From positions 294,001-358,000 of the forward strand of contig CAUEEP010000134.1 in assembly GCA_958450365.1 (NCBI GenBank): a stretch of DNA of 64,000 bases, written 5' to 3'. A program made the translations under genes and the position numbers. Source of the stretch: Mesorhabditis belari. Taxonomy: Eukaryota; Nematoda; Chromadorea; Rhabditida; Rhabditidae. The notes under the pieces are model-generated. The model did no database searches, had not been told where the DNA came from, and worked only from the letters and a program-made list of their open reading frames with translations. Positions 32,040-42,335 of this stretch are shown in pieces (within the stretch, counting starts at the first letter, position 1; every line of letters starts with the position of its first letter).

Positions 32040-32745
32040 AGGTTCCAATATGGTTCGAATGCGGTTCTAATACGGTTTCACGATGGTTCCAATACGGTTC
32101 CTATTTTGTTCCAATATGGTTCAAACGCGATTCCAATACGGTTCCAACACGCTTCCAATACGGTTCCAATACGGTTTCAATACGATTCCAATACGGTTCC
32201 AAAACGAGATCCAATATGAGAAAAAGTCACCACGGTTTCAATACGGTTCCCATTTTGCTCTAATACGGCTCCAATACGGTTCCAACATGGTTCCTATTTT
32301 GTTCCAATAAGGTTCCAACACGGTTCCAATACGGTTCAATACGGTTTAAATACGGTTTCAATACGGTTCCAATACGGTTCCAAGTCGGTTTCAATACGAT
32401 TCCAATACGATTCCAATACCGATCCAATACGGTTTCAATACGGTTCCTATTTTGTTCCAATATGGTTCCAACACGGTTCCAATACGGTTCCAATACGGTT
32501 CCAATAAGATTCCAATACGGATCCAATACGGTTTCAATACGGTTCCTATTTTGTTCCAATACGGTTCAATACGGATCCAATACGGTTCCAAGCCGGTTCA
32601 ATACGGTTTCAATACGATTCCAATACGATTCCAATACCGATCCAATACGGTTTCAATACGGTTCCTATTTTGTTCCAATATAGTTCCAACACGGTTCCAA
32701 TACGGTTCCAATACGGTTCCAATATGGTTCCAATATGGAAGGGAA
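32040..32745. repeat. 11-bp tandem repeat (GGTTCCAATAC)
   Basis: Over 60 degenerate units. Higher-order blocks with TTCCTATTTTGTTCCAATA recur near 32100, 32292, 32445, 32545 and 32663. The 11-bp period throws all frames into open low-complexity ORFs on both strands. Confidence 0.92.
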
Positions 32746-32749
32746 AACG

Positions 32750-33285
32750 AGCGGCAAGTGAAACAATTTTCGAAGACGAAACATTTGTTTAAGCGAAATG
32801 ACTTAATTCCTCTAATCTGAAAGATAATGACAACAATTATATACTAAATTTTAGCCTCAAATCTTGTCCAAATGTGTCAATGATCAAATCCAATCTAGGC
32901 AACTCCAAGATCAAAATGTGAATCAGAATCGTGTCACTGAAAGCGACAAGGCTGAACAAAATCAATAATTGTCCATCTCTCTTTCTCTGTTATCTACCGA
33001 AATTCATTTTTCAATCATAAATCGAGACAGAAAAGCAATGAATGAAGTCATAGGCAAGTTTGGAAAAGATTTCGTAGAAGGGGAGATGTTCAAAGGTTGT
33101 CAAGAATGCACAGGGTTGTTTTAGAGCTATTTTGTTGGCTTTGTAAGCTTTAACTTGAAGCTAAAGAAATTGTAGACTTGCTAGAGAGCAGCTAGACTAA
33201 CATTTAATTGTTTTATTTTTGTAAAAAGCATAGCTAAGCAAAAGTTTTCGAAAACGAAACTGCTTGGGATTAAAATCTAAAAAGA
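32750..33285. other. Unassigned spacer
   Basis: AT-rich sequence without recognised content. Confidence 0.35.
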
Positions 33286-33289
33286 AAAA

Positions 33290-33358
33290 GCCAGCTACCA
33301 GACTCGAACCGGAGAGCTCTCACCTGCCAACTCACTACCACTCGGCCACCGCTACAAC
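33290..33358 (-). tRNA. tRNA-like sequence, probably pseudogene
   Basis: The minus strand reads GTAGCGGTGGCCGAGTGGTA (A-box) ... CTCCGGTTCGAGTCTGG (B-box). The spacing is short and the anticodon arm unclear. Confidence 0.4.
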
Positions 33359-33599
33359 TTGTCACCTCGCGGAAGACAGGGTTATAATGTCGCGGTTTGA
33401 TACGCCTTGCAGAACTTTAAACGCGTATAACTTTTGACAAAGCGCTTCGTAGAAAAAAGAAAAGCAGCATCATGATCAGCGTGAAATTCTGCGTCAAATG
33501 GTGTCTGGCTTATGTCATTTGGCTAGCTTAATGCGAAATTTGACTTGACTTAATCCGAAACCGCATCCAATCACTGGATTTGGCTAGGATCGTGATCTA

Positions 33600-33885
33600 G
33601 CCCAAGGATCTGTATGATTTGGATCTAGCCCAGGGCTTGGGCCAAGGCTTAGGCCAAGGCTTAGGTCAAGGCTTAGGCCAAGGCTTAGGGCAAGGTCTAG
33701 ACCAAGGCTTGGGCCAGGGCTTGACCCAGGGATTAAACCAAGACTTGGACCAGGCCAGGATTAGTACAAAAGACAGCAACCTAGTCTGGACTAAAACCAG
33801 GGCTAGGACTCGAACCAGAACCAGAATCAGGGCCAGGTTTGTATTCAAGGCCAGTTCAAGGCCAATTCAAGGCCAGGATCACTAA
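33600..33885. repeat. GGCTTAGGCCAA array and inverse copy of the 30.2-30.6 kb block
   Basis: About ten 12-bp words (CAAGGCTTAGGC, containing the telomere hexamer TTAGGC) run 33625-33740. Then GACTCGAACCAGAACCAGAA is the complement of the 30.24 and 30.45 kb block. Confidence 0.75.
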
Positions 33886-33889
33886 GTAC

Positions 33890-34855
33890 AATCTAGAGAT
33901 TAGTACATCCATGGTTTCAAGACTTGAAACCCATAAAACTTTTGCAATAAACAGGAAGATTTGTGTATCAAATTATTCCATGATTTCAAGGTAAACGAAG
34001 AAAGAAAAAGGCGCGTAGAATCTAGTGAAAGGATGAATTTGGTCTGCTTCAGACTTATCGAGAAGAAGCCTTATCGCATTTGGTTGGGAAGAGTCTTTGA
34101 GAATCGAAGTCTTTGAGAATTTGAAGAGAAATTTGAGAAGAAAAAGGTTTTTCTTTTTCTTTTTCTTTTTGAGTGATGCGATTTAAAAGATTTTGAGATT
34201 TTCGTAGAGAAAAAAGAAAAGAGAAAAATGATCACAAAAGGCACAAAAAAATGTTGACGTGTTTGCGGCCGAGCAGAGTTTTTTTTTCTTTTCGGAGAAA
34301 TTGAGGGTGGACAGAAGATTGGAGGGAAAGTGAGGGATTGGCTGAGAAAAATTCGATCATTTTTTACTTCTTTCCAGTTAACTTTGTGCTCGATTGGGCA
34401 AACACACGGTTTCTGGCGTACTCTATTCATTTTCTCGTGCTTTTACCGAATCATTTCTGCAAGAAGAATGAAGAATTCAGTGCCCCAGAAAAAGCGAAAA
34501 AAGAAAAAGTCGGTTCTGAAGAATTTCGCTTAAAAAAATTGAAAAAAATTGAAAAAACTAGGAAAATTACAGCTTTCTAAAAGGAAACTCCAATTTTTTT
34601 AGCTAATCAAAAAGAAAAGAAAGACGGAAACTATTCCAATAGTGTACTTTGAACTTAATGAACTTTTTACCGTAATCAGAAATTCGTTTTGGGACCTAAG
34701 TAGATGTAGATTCGTGACAAAACATCGGGTTTCTCTTTAGGGAAACAGAATACTCGTGAATTTATCGATGAATTCGTTCAATGATACGAAAAACATATGA
34801 ATACGAAAATTTATAGATATAAAAAAGAATGTAAAGCAGAAATTTCCGAAACATT
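33890..34855. other. Unassigned spacer
   Basis: AT-rich. The only structure is GTAGATGTAGATTC...ATCGGGTTTCTCTTTAGGGA at 34699-34745, which returns at 36161-36203. Confidence 0.4.
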
Positions 34856-36215
34856 ATGCGCATTTTATCATGGGAAAACGTTGTGCAATCCTGTTTTCCA
34901 CAAAAACTTTCAGGAAAAGTTGTGCTTGTTTTAAAAACAAGAGAATCAAAAGAAACAATTAAATATTTAAATACAGAATATTTAAATAGTGTAATAGTAC
35001 CTCACCGTCACAGTGTCTCTCGTTGTTTTTCAAAAAAAAGCAAACCAGGATCCAAACAAGGATTCGAACCAGGATCCGAACCAGGATCCGAACAAGGATC
35101 TGAACAAGGATCTGAACCAGAACCCGAACCAGAACCCGAACCAGGATCCGAACAAGGATCTGAACAAGAATCCGAACCAGAACCCGAACCAGAACCCGAA
35201 CCAGGATCCGAGCCAGGATCTGAACAAGAATCCGAACCAGAACCCGAACCAGAACCCGAACCAGGATCCGAGCCAGGATCTGAACAAGAATCCGAACCAG
35301 AACCCGAACCAGGATCCGAACGAGGATCCGAACAAGGATCTAAACAAGGATCTAAACAAAGATCTGAACCAGGATCTGGACCAGGATCCAAACCAGGATC
35401 TGAAATAGAATCCGAGCCAGGATTCGAACCAGAATCCGAACCAGAACCCGAACCAGAACCCGAACCAGGATCCGAACCAGGATCCGAACTAGGATCTGAA
35501 CAAGGATCTGAACAAGGATCTGAAGAAGGATCCGAACCAGGATCCAAACCAGGATCTGAAAAAGAATCCGAGCCAGGATTCGAACCAGAATCCGAACCAG
35601 AATCTGAACCAGAATCTGAACCAGGATTTGATCAAGGATCTAAACAAGGATCTGAACAAGGATCTAAACAAGGATCCGAACCAGGATCTGAACAAGAATC
35701 CGAACCAGAACCCGAACCAGGATCCGATCCGAACAAGGATCTAAACAAGGATCTAAACAAAGATCTGAACCAGGATCTGGACCAGGATCTGAACAAGGAT
35801 CTAAACAAGGATCCACACCAGGATCCGAACGAGGATCCGAACCAAGGTCCAACAGTGATCGGACTATCCACTAGTCTATGAGCTTGCTTTTGATAGCTGA
35901 AGAATAGCTAAAATCATCAACTTTGAGACCATTTTTATGCCTCAAAGAGATGCTATCTTTTTCCCGTAAATTAATATGTCAGAAATCCGAGAAAACGTTT
36001 TAAAAATCATCAACTTTGAGGCAATTTTGAACCGATTTCCATCAAGCTTTTTTTGGCTTTTGATAGCATTTTCGAAATCATCTATTTTTTTTCAAGAAAT
36101 GTCGCTAGCCATAGCTCAATGATCAATCCGTGCTCAATGATCAATGATTTCCTAGTAAGTAGATGTAGATTGAAAAAGGTATCGGGTTTCTCTGTAGGGA
36201 AACACTCCTGAATTG
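34684..36215. repeat. Direct-repeat flanks (~60 bp) around a 12-bp minisatellite block
   Basis: AAGTAGATGTAGATT ... CGGGTTTCTCT.TAGGGAAAC occurs at 34696-34748 and at 36156-36206. Between them lie the 12-bp array and an AT-rich stretch with AATCATCAACTTTGAG duplicated (35911 and 36005). Flank repeats this short could be remnants of a terminal repeat or of a duplication. Confidence 0.5.
35038..35860. repeat. 12-bp minisatellite (GAACCAGGATCC), ~68 units
   Basis: Units GAACCAGGATCC, GAACAAGGATCT and GAACCAGAACCC are mixed. The plus frame from 34856 stays open for 341 codons with a unique 60-residue start and then EPGS/EPEP repeats; open frames also exist in the other two plus frames and on the minus strand, so coding is not supported. 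Confidence 0.9.
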
Positions 36216-36262
36216 ATCTAAACTTTAGTAATAATCAATTTGAATTAGAGATTAGAACAAAT

Positions 36263-36785
36263 TCACGAAAGGACCTAGTGGTCGACTAAAGGACCTAGTG
36301 GTCGAATAAAGGACCTAGTGGTCGCTAAAGGACCTAGTGGTCGACTAAATGACCTAGTGGTCGACTAAATGACCTAGTGGGCGACTAAAGGACCTAGTGG
36401 TCGACTAAAGGACCTAGTGATCGACTAAATGACCTAGTGGTCGACTAAAGGACCTAGTGGGCGACTAAAGGACCTAGTGGTCGACTAAAGGACCTAGTGG
36501 TCGACTAAAGGACCTAGTGGTCGACTAAAGGACCTAGTGGTCGACTAAAGGACCTAGTGGTCGACTAAATGACCTAGTGGTCGACTAAATGACCTAGTGG
36601 GCGACTAAAGGACCTAGTGGTCGACTAAAGGACCTAGTGGTCGACTAAAGGACCTAGTGGTCGACTAAAGGACCTAGTGGTCGACTAAAGGACCTAGTGG
36701 TCGACTAAAGGACCTAGTGGGCGACTAAAGGACCTAGTGGTCGACTAAAGGACCTAGTGGGCGGCTAAAGGACCTAGTGGTCATA
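36263..36785. repeat. 20-bp satellite (GACCTAGTGGTCGACTAAAG), ~26 units
   Basis: Very regular 20-bp array with few variants (T for G at the last base, GGGCGAC for GGTCGAC). Each unit contains the palindrome GTCGAC and a GACC..GGTC imperfect palindrome. Confidence 0.95.
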
Positions 36786-36789
36786 CTAA

Positions 36790-37185
36790 TGACAAAGATT
36801 TTTCGTCTCAACTCATTTTTCAGCTTTTTTTGTTCCTTATTTTGCAGAAAGTTCTCCTAACTTTTTTTTAGTTTTCAAGAGGAGATTTAAGCGCATCAAA
36901 TGACTATAATAGTTTAGTTTTTCTTTGAATTTACATACAATTATTACTAAAACAGTAACGACTACGCGAGTGTACGATCAAAAATGCTTAAAAAGAGAAA
37001 ATAAAAGGTATTAGACTGAGCTAGGTTGTTTTATCATTATAAAATTCAAAATTTATTTATTTCTAAAAAACCAGAGACAATTAAAGAAAGATAATTCTGT
37101 TTTTATAATTATAATTTAAAATTTGCAACCTTTAAAAGCTTTAATCAAATTTTCTTCAATTCTTTCAAGTTCTTTTAAAGCTTCG
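36790..37185. other. Unassigned spacer
   Basis: AT-rich. The last 170 bp (37020-37185) match 38470-38640 as part of a dispersed repeat. Confidence 0.4.
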
Positions 37186-37600
37186 AAATTTTGATTGAAA
37201 ATCAGCAGCTTTTGGATAAATCAAGGCCGAGAAACACACTAAACTCACCGGTGCCTGTGTACTGCCCATTGAAAAGTGACCTTTAAAGCTTTAATTCAAT
37301 TCTTTAAAGTTCTTTAAAGCTTTGAAATTTCAATGCATTTTTTACCCATTTGCAAGCTTATTTGGGAGATTTTGATTTCAGATTCTGAATCTCCATACTC
37401 GATTTAGTAAGGATTATGTGGTTCGGAAATGAAAGCTCACAGAAAGTTTGTGCCTTTCCCTTCAAACTAGGGAATTTCGTTAACTTAAGGTAGCTTTTGA
37501 CTTAAGAAAAAGCCTATCTAATGCAGTTTTTCACGCTGATTCCGAATCTGCAATCAGTTTTTGTCAAACGCTTCTCTATAGCGAGATCTGAATGGCAATA
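37186..37600. repeat. Dispersed repeat body linked to tRNA-like cassettes
   Basis: Contains AGCAGCTTTTGGATAAATCA, AGATTCTGAATCTCCATACT and GATTCCGAATCTGCAATCAG. Whole or partial copies occur at 38480-38880 (+), 40245-40535 (-), 40740-41010 (-), 56040-56150 (-) and 56570-56690 (-). Confidence 0.7.
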
Positions 37601-37716
37601 AATAGGTCAAATTTAGGGTTCACCTGTTGGTCAAAAAAGTCAAAAAGCTGTTTTTGCCAAACGCTTCTCTATCGCGTTTTTGGGGTCTCTTTAAGAGGAC
37701 GACATCTTCAGTCAAC

Positions 37717-37796
37717 GGTCTCGTTGGTGCAGTGGTTAGTGCGCGCGTCTCCCGGGCGTGTCCTCTTTCGGATCCCGAGGGTTCGAGTTCTCTGTC
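37717..37796 (+). tRNA. tRNA-Gly(CCC)-like with extended variable arm, copy 1
   Basis: D arm GTGC-AGTGGTTA-GTGC; anticodon arm CGCGT-CTCCCGG-GCGTG (all five pairs with wobble, U33 present, anticodon CCC); a variable arm with stem TCC...GGA; B-box GGGTTCGAGTTC. The ends do not form an acceptor stem. Five further relatives lie nearby and at 55.9 kb. Nematodes are known for long-variable-arm Gly(CCC)-anticodon tRNAs (nev-tRNAs); whether this is one, or a SINE-like cassette built from a tRNA, cannot be told here. Confidence 0.45.
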
Positions 37797-37865
37797 TATA
37801 TAAGGCAACCTTTATTTTACTCTTTTTTGCCCATTCTATGAGCTTTTATGCCAAATGTATGACAG

Positions 37866-37944
37866 AGGACTCGAACCCTCGGGGTCCAAAAGGTCATTTG
37901 CCCGGAAGACGCGCGCACTAACCACTACACCACCGAGGCCGTTG
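37866..37944 (-). tRNA. tRNA-Gly-like cassette, copy 2 (inverted)
   Basis: The minus strand reads CTCGGTGGTGTAGTGGTTAG, GCGCGCGTCTTCCGGGC, GACCTTTTGGACCCCGAGGG and TTCGAGTCCTCTGTC. The anticodon position shows TCC. It forms, with copy 1, an inverted pair embedded in a longer foldback (37640-37710 against 37945-38010). Confidence 0.4.
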
Positions 37945-38159
37945 ACTGAAGACAGTGCATTACGCTTTTAAAGAGATCCCAAAAACGCGATAGATAAGCG
38001 TTTGTCAAAAACTGCTTTTTGACTTGAGAAAAAGCCTATCCAATGCAGTTTTTCACGCTGATTCCGAATCTGCAATTAGTTTTTGCCAAACGCTTCTCTA
38101 TAGCGAGATTTATGGCATACAAGTTTTTGGGGTCTCTTTAAGAGGAAGACGTCTTCAGT

Positions 38160-38475
38160 CAACGGCCTTGTTGGTGTAGTGGTTAGTGAGCACGTCTGCC
38201 GGGCGTCTGCCCTTTTGGACCCCGATGGAAAGACTTATAAAGAGAATTCAAGCCTAACTAGGGAATGCTGTTAACTTACCGTGGCAACGCGCCTTATATA
38301 GTCAGAGGTGTAGTGGTTGGTGCGCGCGTTTTTGTAGCGTTTTTGCGCTTCTCTATAGCGAGATTTATGGCATACAAGTTTTTGGGGTCTCTTTAAGAAA
38401 ACGATGTCTTCAGTCAACAGCCTTGTTGGTGTAGTGGTTAGTGCGCGCGTCTGCTGGGCGTCTGTCCTTTTGGAT
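38160..38475 (+). tRNA. tRNA-Gly-like cassettes, copies 3 and 4
   Basis: GGTGTAGTGGTTAGTGAGCA (38173) with anticodon position GCC, and GGTGTAGTGGTTAGTGCGCG (38428) with GCT. Each is preceded by the same leader (AGCGAGATTTATGGCATACA, GTTTTTGGGGTCTCTTTAAG, GTCTTCAGTCAAC). Both lack the B-box half. Spacing between them is about 255 bp. Confidence 0.4.
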
Positions 38476-38699
38476 TCTTTGAGTTAGGTTGTTTTATCTT
38501 TATAAAATTCAAAATTTATTTAACCAGAGAGAATTAAAGAAAGATAATTATGCTTTTATAATTATAATTTCAAAATTTGCGACCTTTAAAAGCTTTAATT
38601 CAATTTTTTTCTTTTAAAGCTTCGAGATTTTGATTGAAATCAGCAGCTTTTGGATAAATCAAGGCCGAGAAACAAACGAAAACGTGGACGGTCCATTGA

Positions 38700-38870
38700 A
38701 AAGTGACCTTTAAAGCTTTGATTCAATGCTTTAAAGTCTTTTAAAGCTTTGATTCAATTCTTTAAAGTCTTTTAAAGCTTTGATTCAATGCTTTAAAGTC
38801 TTTTAAAGCTTTGATTCAATGCTTTAAAGTTTTTTAAAGCTTCGAAATTTCAATTCACTTTAAACAATTG
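38700..38870. repeat. ~38-bp repeat (TTTAAAGCTTTGATTCAATG)
   Basis: Four units. Confidence 0.8.
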
Positions 38871-39149
38871 CAATTCTATTATAAAATCATAAAACAAAGC
38901 GGTTAAAGCAATTTTAAAAATTTAATCTTTGTTTCTGAATACCATTATAGCTGTGATAATGAAACCAGCGATGAAGAAAATGAAGAAAACTCCGATCGCT
39001 ACTCGTCGCATCTAAAAGTTGAATGTTTTAAGTGAAAAGATCGATTGTTAGCTTGAATTGTAGCGATTGTTAGGCTTTAGCTTGAACTGACCTCGTTCAG
39101 TGATTTGAATTTGAATTTGAATCTAGTTTTTGTTTTTGTTTTTCTAGTG

Positions 39150-39840
39150 GCAGATGGCAAAAAAAGCTTTTCGCATCTCAAACCTTATACTTCGCGCTGT
39201 TTGTTTTCCCTCAATTGCTACTTATCGTAAAGCGTTCATTACCTACTGCCGCCCTTTGCTCGAGTAGGCCATTTTTGTTTGGTCTCCCTGCCTCCAAAAA
39301 GTTAATTTCCTTGGTTGAGAGCGTTCAGCGTCGTTTCAGTAGGAGGGCGTATGCCCGTTGTTTCCCATCGAAAGAAATTCCTTGCTATTCTGATCGACTT
39401 GCTCTTTTTTGACCTTAAACCCTTATCCCATCGCCGCATTTATTTTGATTTGGTCTTATGCTATAAAATCATCTTCTCTCCTAACTCTCATCCGGAACTT
39501 AAAGGACTCTTTAAGATTTCGAATCACGCCAGAAGAACTCGTAGTCACAACTTTCAGATTACCCCCTTTCAAAGCTTTCATAACCGCCAACTGTATCATT
39601 CTTTTGCTTGTCGTGTTCCTCGTATTTGGAATAAGTTACCTTGTGATATTTTTTCTTCTCTGAACTATTTTAAATCCTCAATATATAAGCTCGATCTTGT
39701 AGCTCTGTCAATTTTAAATTAGTTTTTAATGTCATATATACACGTGTCTAATTGTAGTTGTGTTTGTATATCAATTATCTTTCTTCGTCTACGCTGTTCA
39801 ATCTGTTTGCATTGTCACTTTTCCTTGTCGGATAAAGTAT
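39150..39840 (+). mobile_element. LINE 3' portion (reverse transcriptase C-terminus)
   Basis: Plus-strand pieces in shifting frames: KKAFRISNLILRAVCFPSIA then AFITYCRPLLE; then VESVQRRFSRRAYA; then LALFDLKPLSHRRIYFDLVL then CYKIIFS; then RRTRSHNFQITPF; then RVPRIWNKLPCDIFSSLNYF. These are the conserved final blocks of CR1/jockey-type LINE ORF2 (YR.LLE...SVQ.RFTRR...L..RR...DL...YK...R.WN.LP). At least two frameshifts and one stop make it dead. The 3' UTR ends with GATAAAGTATATATAC near 39840. It is a different family from the LINE end at 25.8 kb. Confidence 0.85.
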
Positions 39841-39849
39841 ATATACTTA

Positions 39850-40240
39850 GTTTTTGATCAGATTTCCTTAATTTTTCTTTAAAAAACTTTCCTTAAATCG
39901 AATTTTTTCAATTTTTTTCGATTTTTTCGACTTTACGAATGGTAATTGGCTAAAGAATCGATTGAAAAATTGAATTTTTGAATTTATAGTTATGCGAAAA
40001 AGATATTCAGTGTAATTTGAAGGTAATAATAGATTTGTAAACCTTTTATTCATTGTCGCTGTCGCCTTTCAAACGTTTTCTAATTATCAATCAAGTTTTC
40101 TGAGATCAAATACTTATTTGTATAATTTGAATCTTTTAAAGTTACATTTACCGTTTACATTTTAATCTAAGAATAAACTTTTACAGGATGTTAAGCAAGA
40201 CATTTTGTCAAGACAGCAAGACAAATCCAGCCTAAATCCG
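39850..40240. other. Unassigned AT-rich spacer
   Basis: Nothing recognised. Confidence 0.35.
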
Positions 40241-40244
40241 TCCA

Positions 40245-41010
40245 CATTTTCGTGTGTTTCTCGGCCTTGATTTATCCAAAAGCTGCTGATTTCAATCAAC
40301 TAATCAAGAATTTTCCAAGTCTTTGAAGCAGCTAGCTAAGGAAAGGCACGAACTTCCTGTGAGCTTTCATTTCCGAATCACATAAATCTTACTAAAGTAT
40401 GGAGTACTTACGAGTATGAAGATTCAGAATCTGAAATCCAAATCTCCCAAATAAGCTTGCAAATTGGTATTTAAATTGAATTGAAATATGGAAGATAAGC
40501 TTTAAAGGGTGCTTTTCAAACAATGGTTTATGAAACCGGTAGTCTAGTGGATAGTGGGACGACCTACGGGACGGCCATAGTAGAACGGCCTAAAAGGGCA
40601 TACGGCAGACGCCCGGCAGACCCGCGCACTAATCACCACACCAACGAGGCTGTTGACTATCTCGCGATAGAGAAGCGTTTGGCAAAAACTGATTGCAGAT
40701 TCGGAATCAGCGTGAAAAACGGCATCAGATAGGCTTTTTCTTGAGTCAAAAAGCCACGATAAGTTAACAACATTCCCTAGTTAGTGGGGAAAGGCACGAA
40801 CTTTCTGTGAGCTTTCGTTTCCGAACCACATAAATCTTATTAAAGTATGGAGTACTTAAGAGTATGAAGATTCAGAATCTGAAATCAAAATCTCCCAAAT
40901 AAGCTTGCAAATGGGTAAAAATTGAATTGAAATTTGGCAGATAAGCTTTAAAGGATGCTTTTCAAACAATGGTTTATGAAACCCGTAGTCTAGTGGATAA
41001 TGGGAAGGAA
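40245..41010. repeat. Tandem duplication of the dispersed repeat with tRNA-like insert
   Basis: 40320-40545 and 40780-41000 are near-identical (GAAAGGCACGAACTT..TGTG ... ATGGTTTATGAAACC.GTAGT, TAGTGGATA). Between them, 40584-40655 is a minus-strand tRNA-Gly-like cassette (anticodon position GCC) whose 3' half is replaced by a GGGACGGCCATAG sequence. Confidence 0.7.
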
Positions 41011-41454
41011 AAAACATTTGAATGTGAGAAAATCTTTCAGTTTTTCAAGTTCTAACAAATTTCCTCCTTGAGATAGTTAGGATTTTGTCCAAGAGAGTCT
41101 CTACAGCATTCTAGACTTTAGAAATTCATTAGAATTCATTAGAATTAAGCCATTTGAAAATTCGATTGCGGTAATTTCAATGTTTTCTACCTAAAATCAT
41201 TGTAAAGGTGATAAATTGCCAGATTTACAGTTCAAAAATTTGAATTTACTTGTTTATTGATCATTGTAATGTAACTGGTCTTGTTTTGTCGCTGGTTCAC
41301 TGGTCTTTTTTTGACCCTAGTCGGACAAACCAGGTCGAAACTGGTCATAGTTTTGTTCTGGAATGACCCTACTTTCTATAGACTTACGATAGATAAAGAC
41401 TGGTTTCTAAATTGGTTGCAAAAACAGTTTTGCTCTTCAAAATAGACTAGACTT

Positions 41455-41735
41455 TTTAGCTAGACTTAGTCAAGTTCTTAGCTAGACTTAGCCAAGTTCT
41501 TAGCTAGACTTAGTCAGGTTCTTAGCTAGACTTAGTCAAGTTCTTAGCTAGACTTAGTCAAGTTCTTAGCTAGACTTAGTCAAGTTCTTAGCTAGACTTA
41601 GCCAAGTTCTTAGCTAGACTTAGTCAGGTTCTTAGCTAGACTTAGTCAAGTTCTTAGCTAGACTTAGTCAAGTTCTTAGCTAGACTTAGTCAAGTTCTTA
41701 GCTAGACTTAGTCAGGCTCTTAGCTAGACTTAATC
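41455..41735. repeat. 22-bp tandem repeat (CTTAGCTAGACTTAGTCAAG)
   Basis: About 13 units, very regular. Confidence 0.95.
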
Positions 41736-41792
41736 TTTACAAAATTTCAATCTTCTTCAATTACTTATATTCTAGAATAATTCTTAAATATT

Positions 41793-42005
41793 CTAAAACA
41801 AAAAACGAACTCGATACTGATTGTAATGATGCTCACAATCATCGACGACAACAACTCGTGGACTTGTGTAAACGGTGTGCATTGGAGGAGCTTCAACATA
41901 TTGGATTTGAACGGGATTTGCTGTTGGATAAGCTGTTGGATAAGCTGTTGGATAAGCTGAATATGCGGGAGGACTTTGATTCGTTGAATTTGAATAGTTC
42001 TCCAT
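41793..42005 (-). CDS. Small Pro/Tyr-rich protein, 70 codons (hypothetical)
   Basis: The minus frame starts MENYSNSTNQSPPAYSAYPT and holds three YPTA repeats, then NPVQIQYVEAPPMHTVYTSP and RVVVVDDCEHHYNQYR before a stop. PPAY is a WW-domain-type motif and the composition resembles N-termini of small nematode cytosolic or Cys-rich tail-anchored proteins. No C-terminal Cys-rich or membrane exon was found, so it may be the first exon of a longer gene. The plus-strand frame over the same DNA is judged a shadow because its repeats (LDKL) are the complement of YPTA codons. Confidence 0.4.
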   Translation of the reverse strand: MENYSNSTNQSPPAYSAYPTAYPTAYPTANPVQIQYVEAPPMHTVYTSPRVVVVDDCEHHYNQYRVRFLF

Positions 42006-42335
42006 TGTTGAGCACTGTTGAGCACTTTGAAAACAAGAAAATTTTATTTTTGACGACTCTTATCGAAAAAAATGACAAAATGGCTGAGACAGAATGGCTT
42101 TTGAAATTTTTCAATCAATTTTCTTATCTTTGTGCTGACTCATCGAACTTTTTGGTGTTTGGTGAGTTTTTGGCTAAATAAATAACTTTGTCAACTAAAA
42201 TGTTTCCCTTAGAATTGTACTCGAAAATTGCTCGAAATTGAAAACGTTTCCCTTCTTATGCAATCAACTAAACAAGTCAAATTGAGGTTTATTGGGTACA
42301 AGACAAGTCCAAGATCAAGACAGAACAAAGCCACT

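Noticed and set aside
32024..32820. Tyr/Gly/Ser-rich ORFs on both strands
   Set aside because: 11-bp array opening every frame; no unique flanks.
34856..35881. 341-codon plus-strand ORF rich in EPGS/EPEP
   Set aside because: It lies on a 12-bp array that keeps several frames open on both strands; the unique 60-residue start matches no family I know and has no splice or start context support.
36263..36785. Possible CRISPR array
   Set aside because: Units are contiguous 20-bp repeats without unique spacers; the surrounding genome is eukaryotic.
41858..42181. 107-codon plus-strand ORF (LDKLLDKLLDKL)
   Set aside because: It is the complement of the YPTA-repeat frame on the minus strand, which reads more like a real protein; no splice signals support the plus frame.
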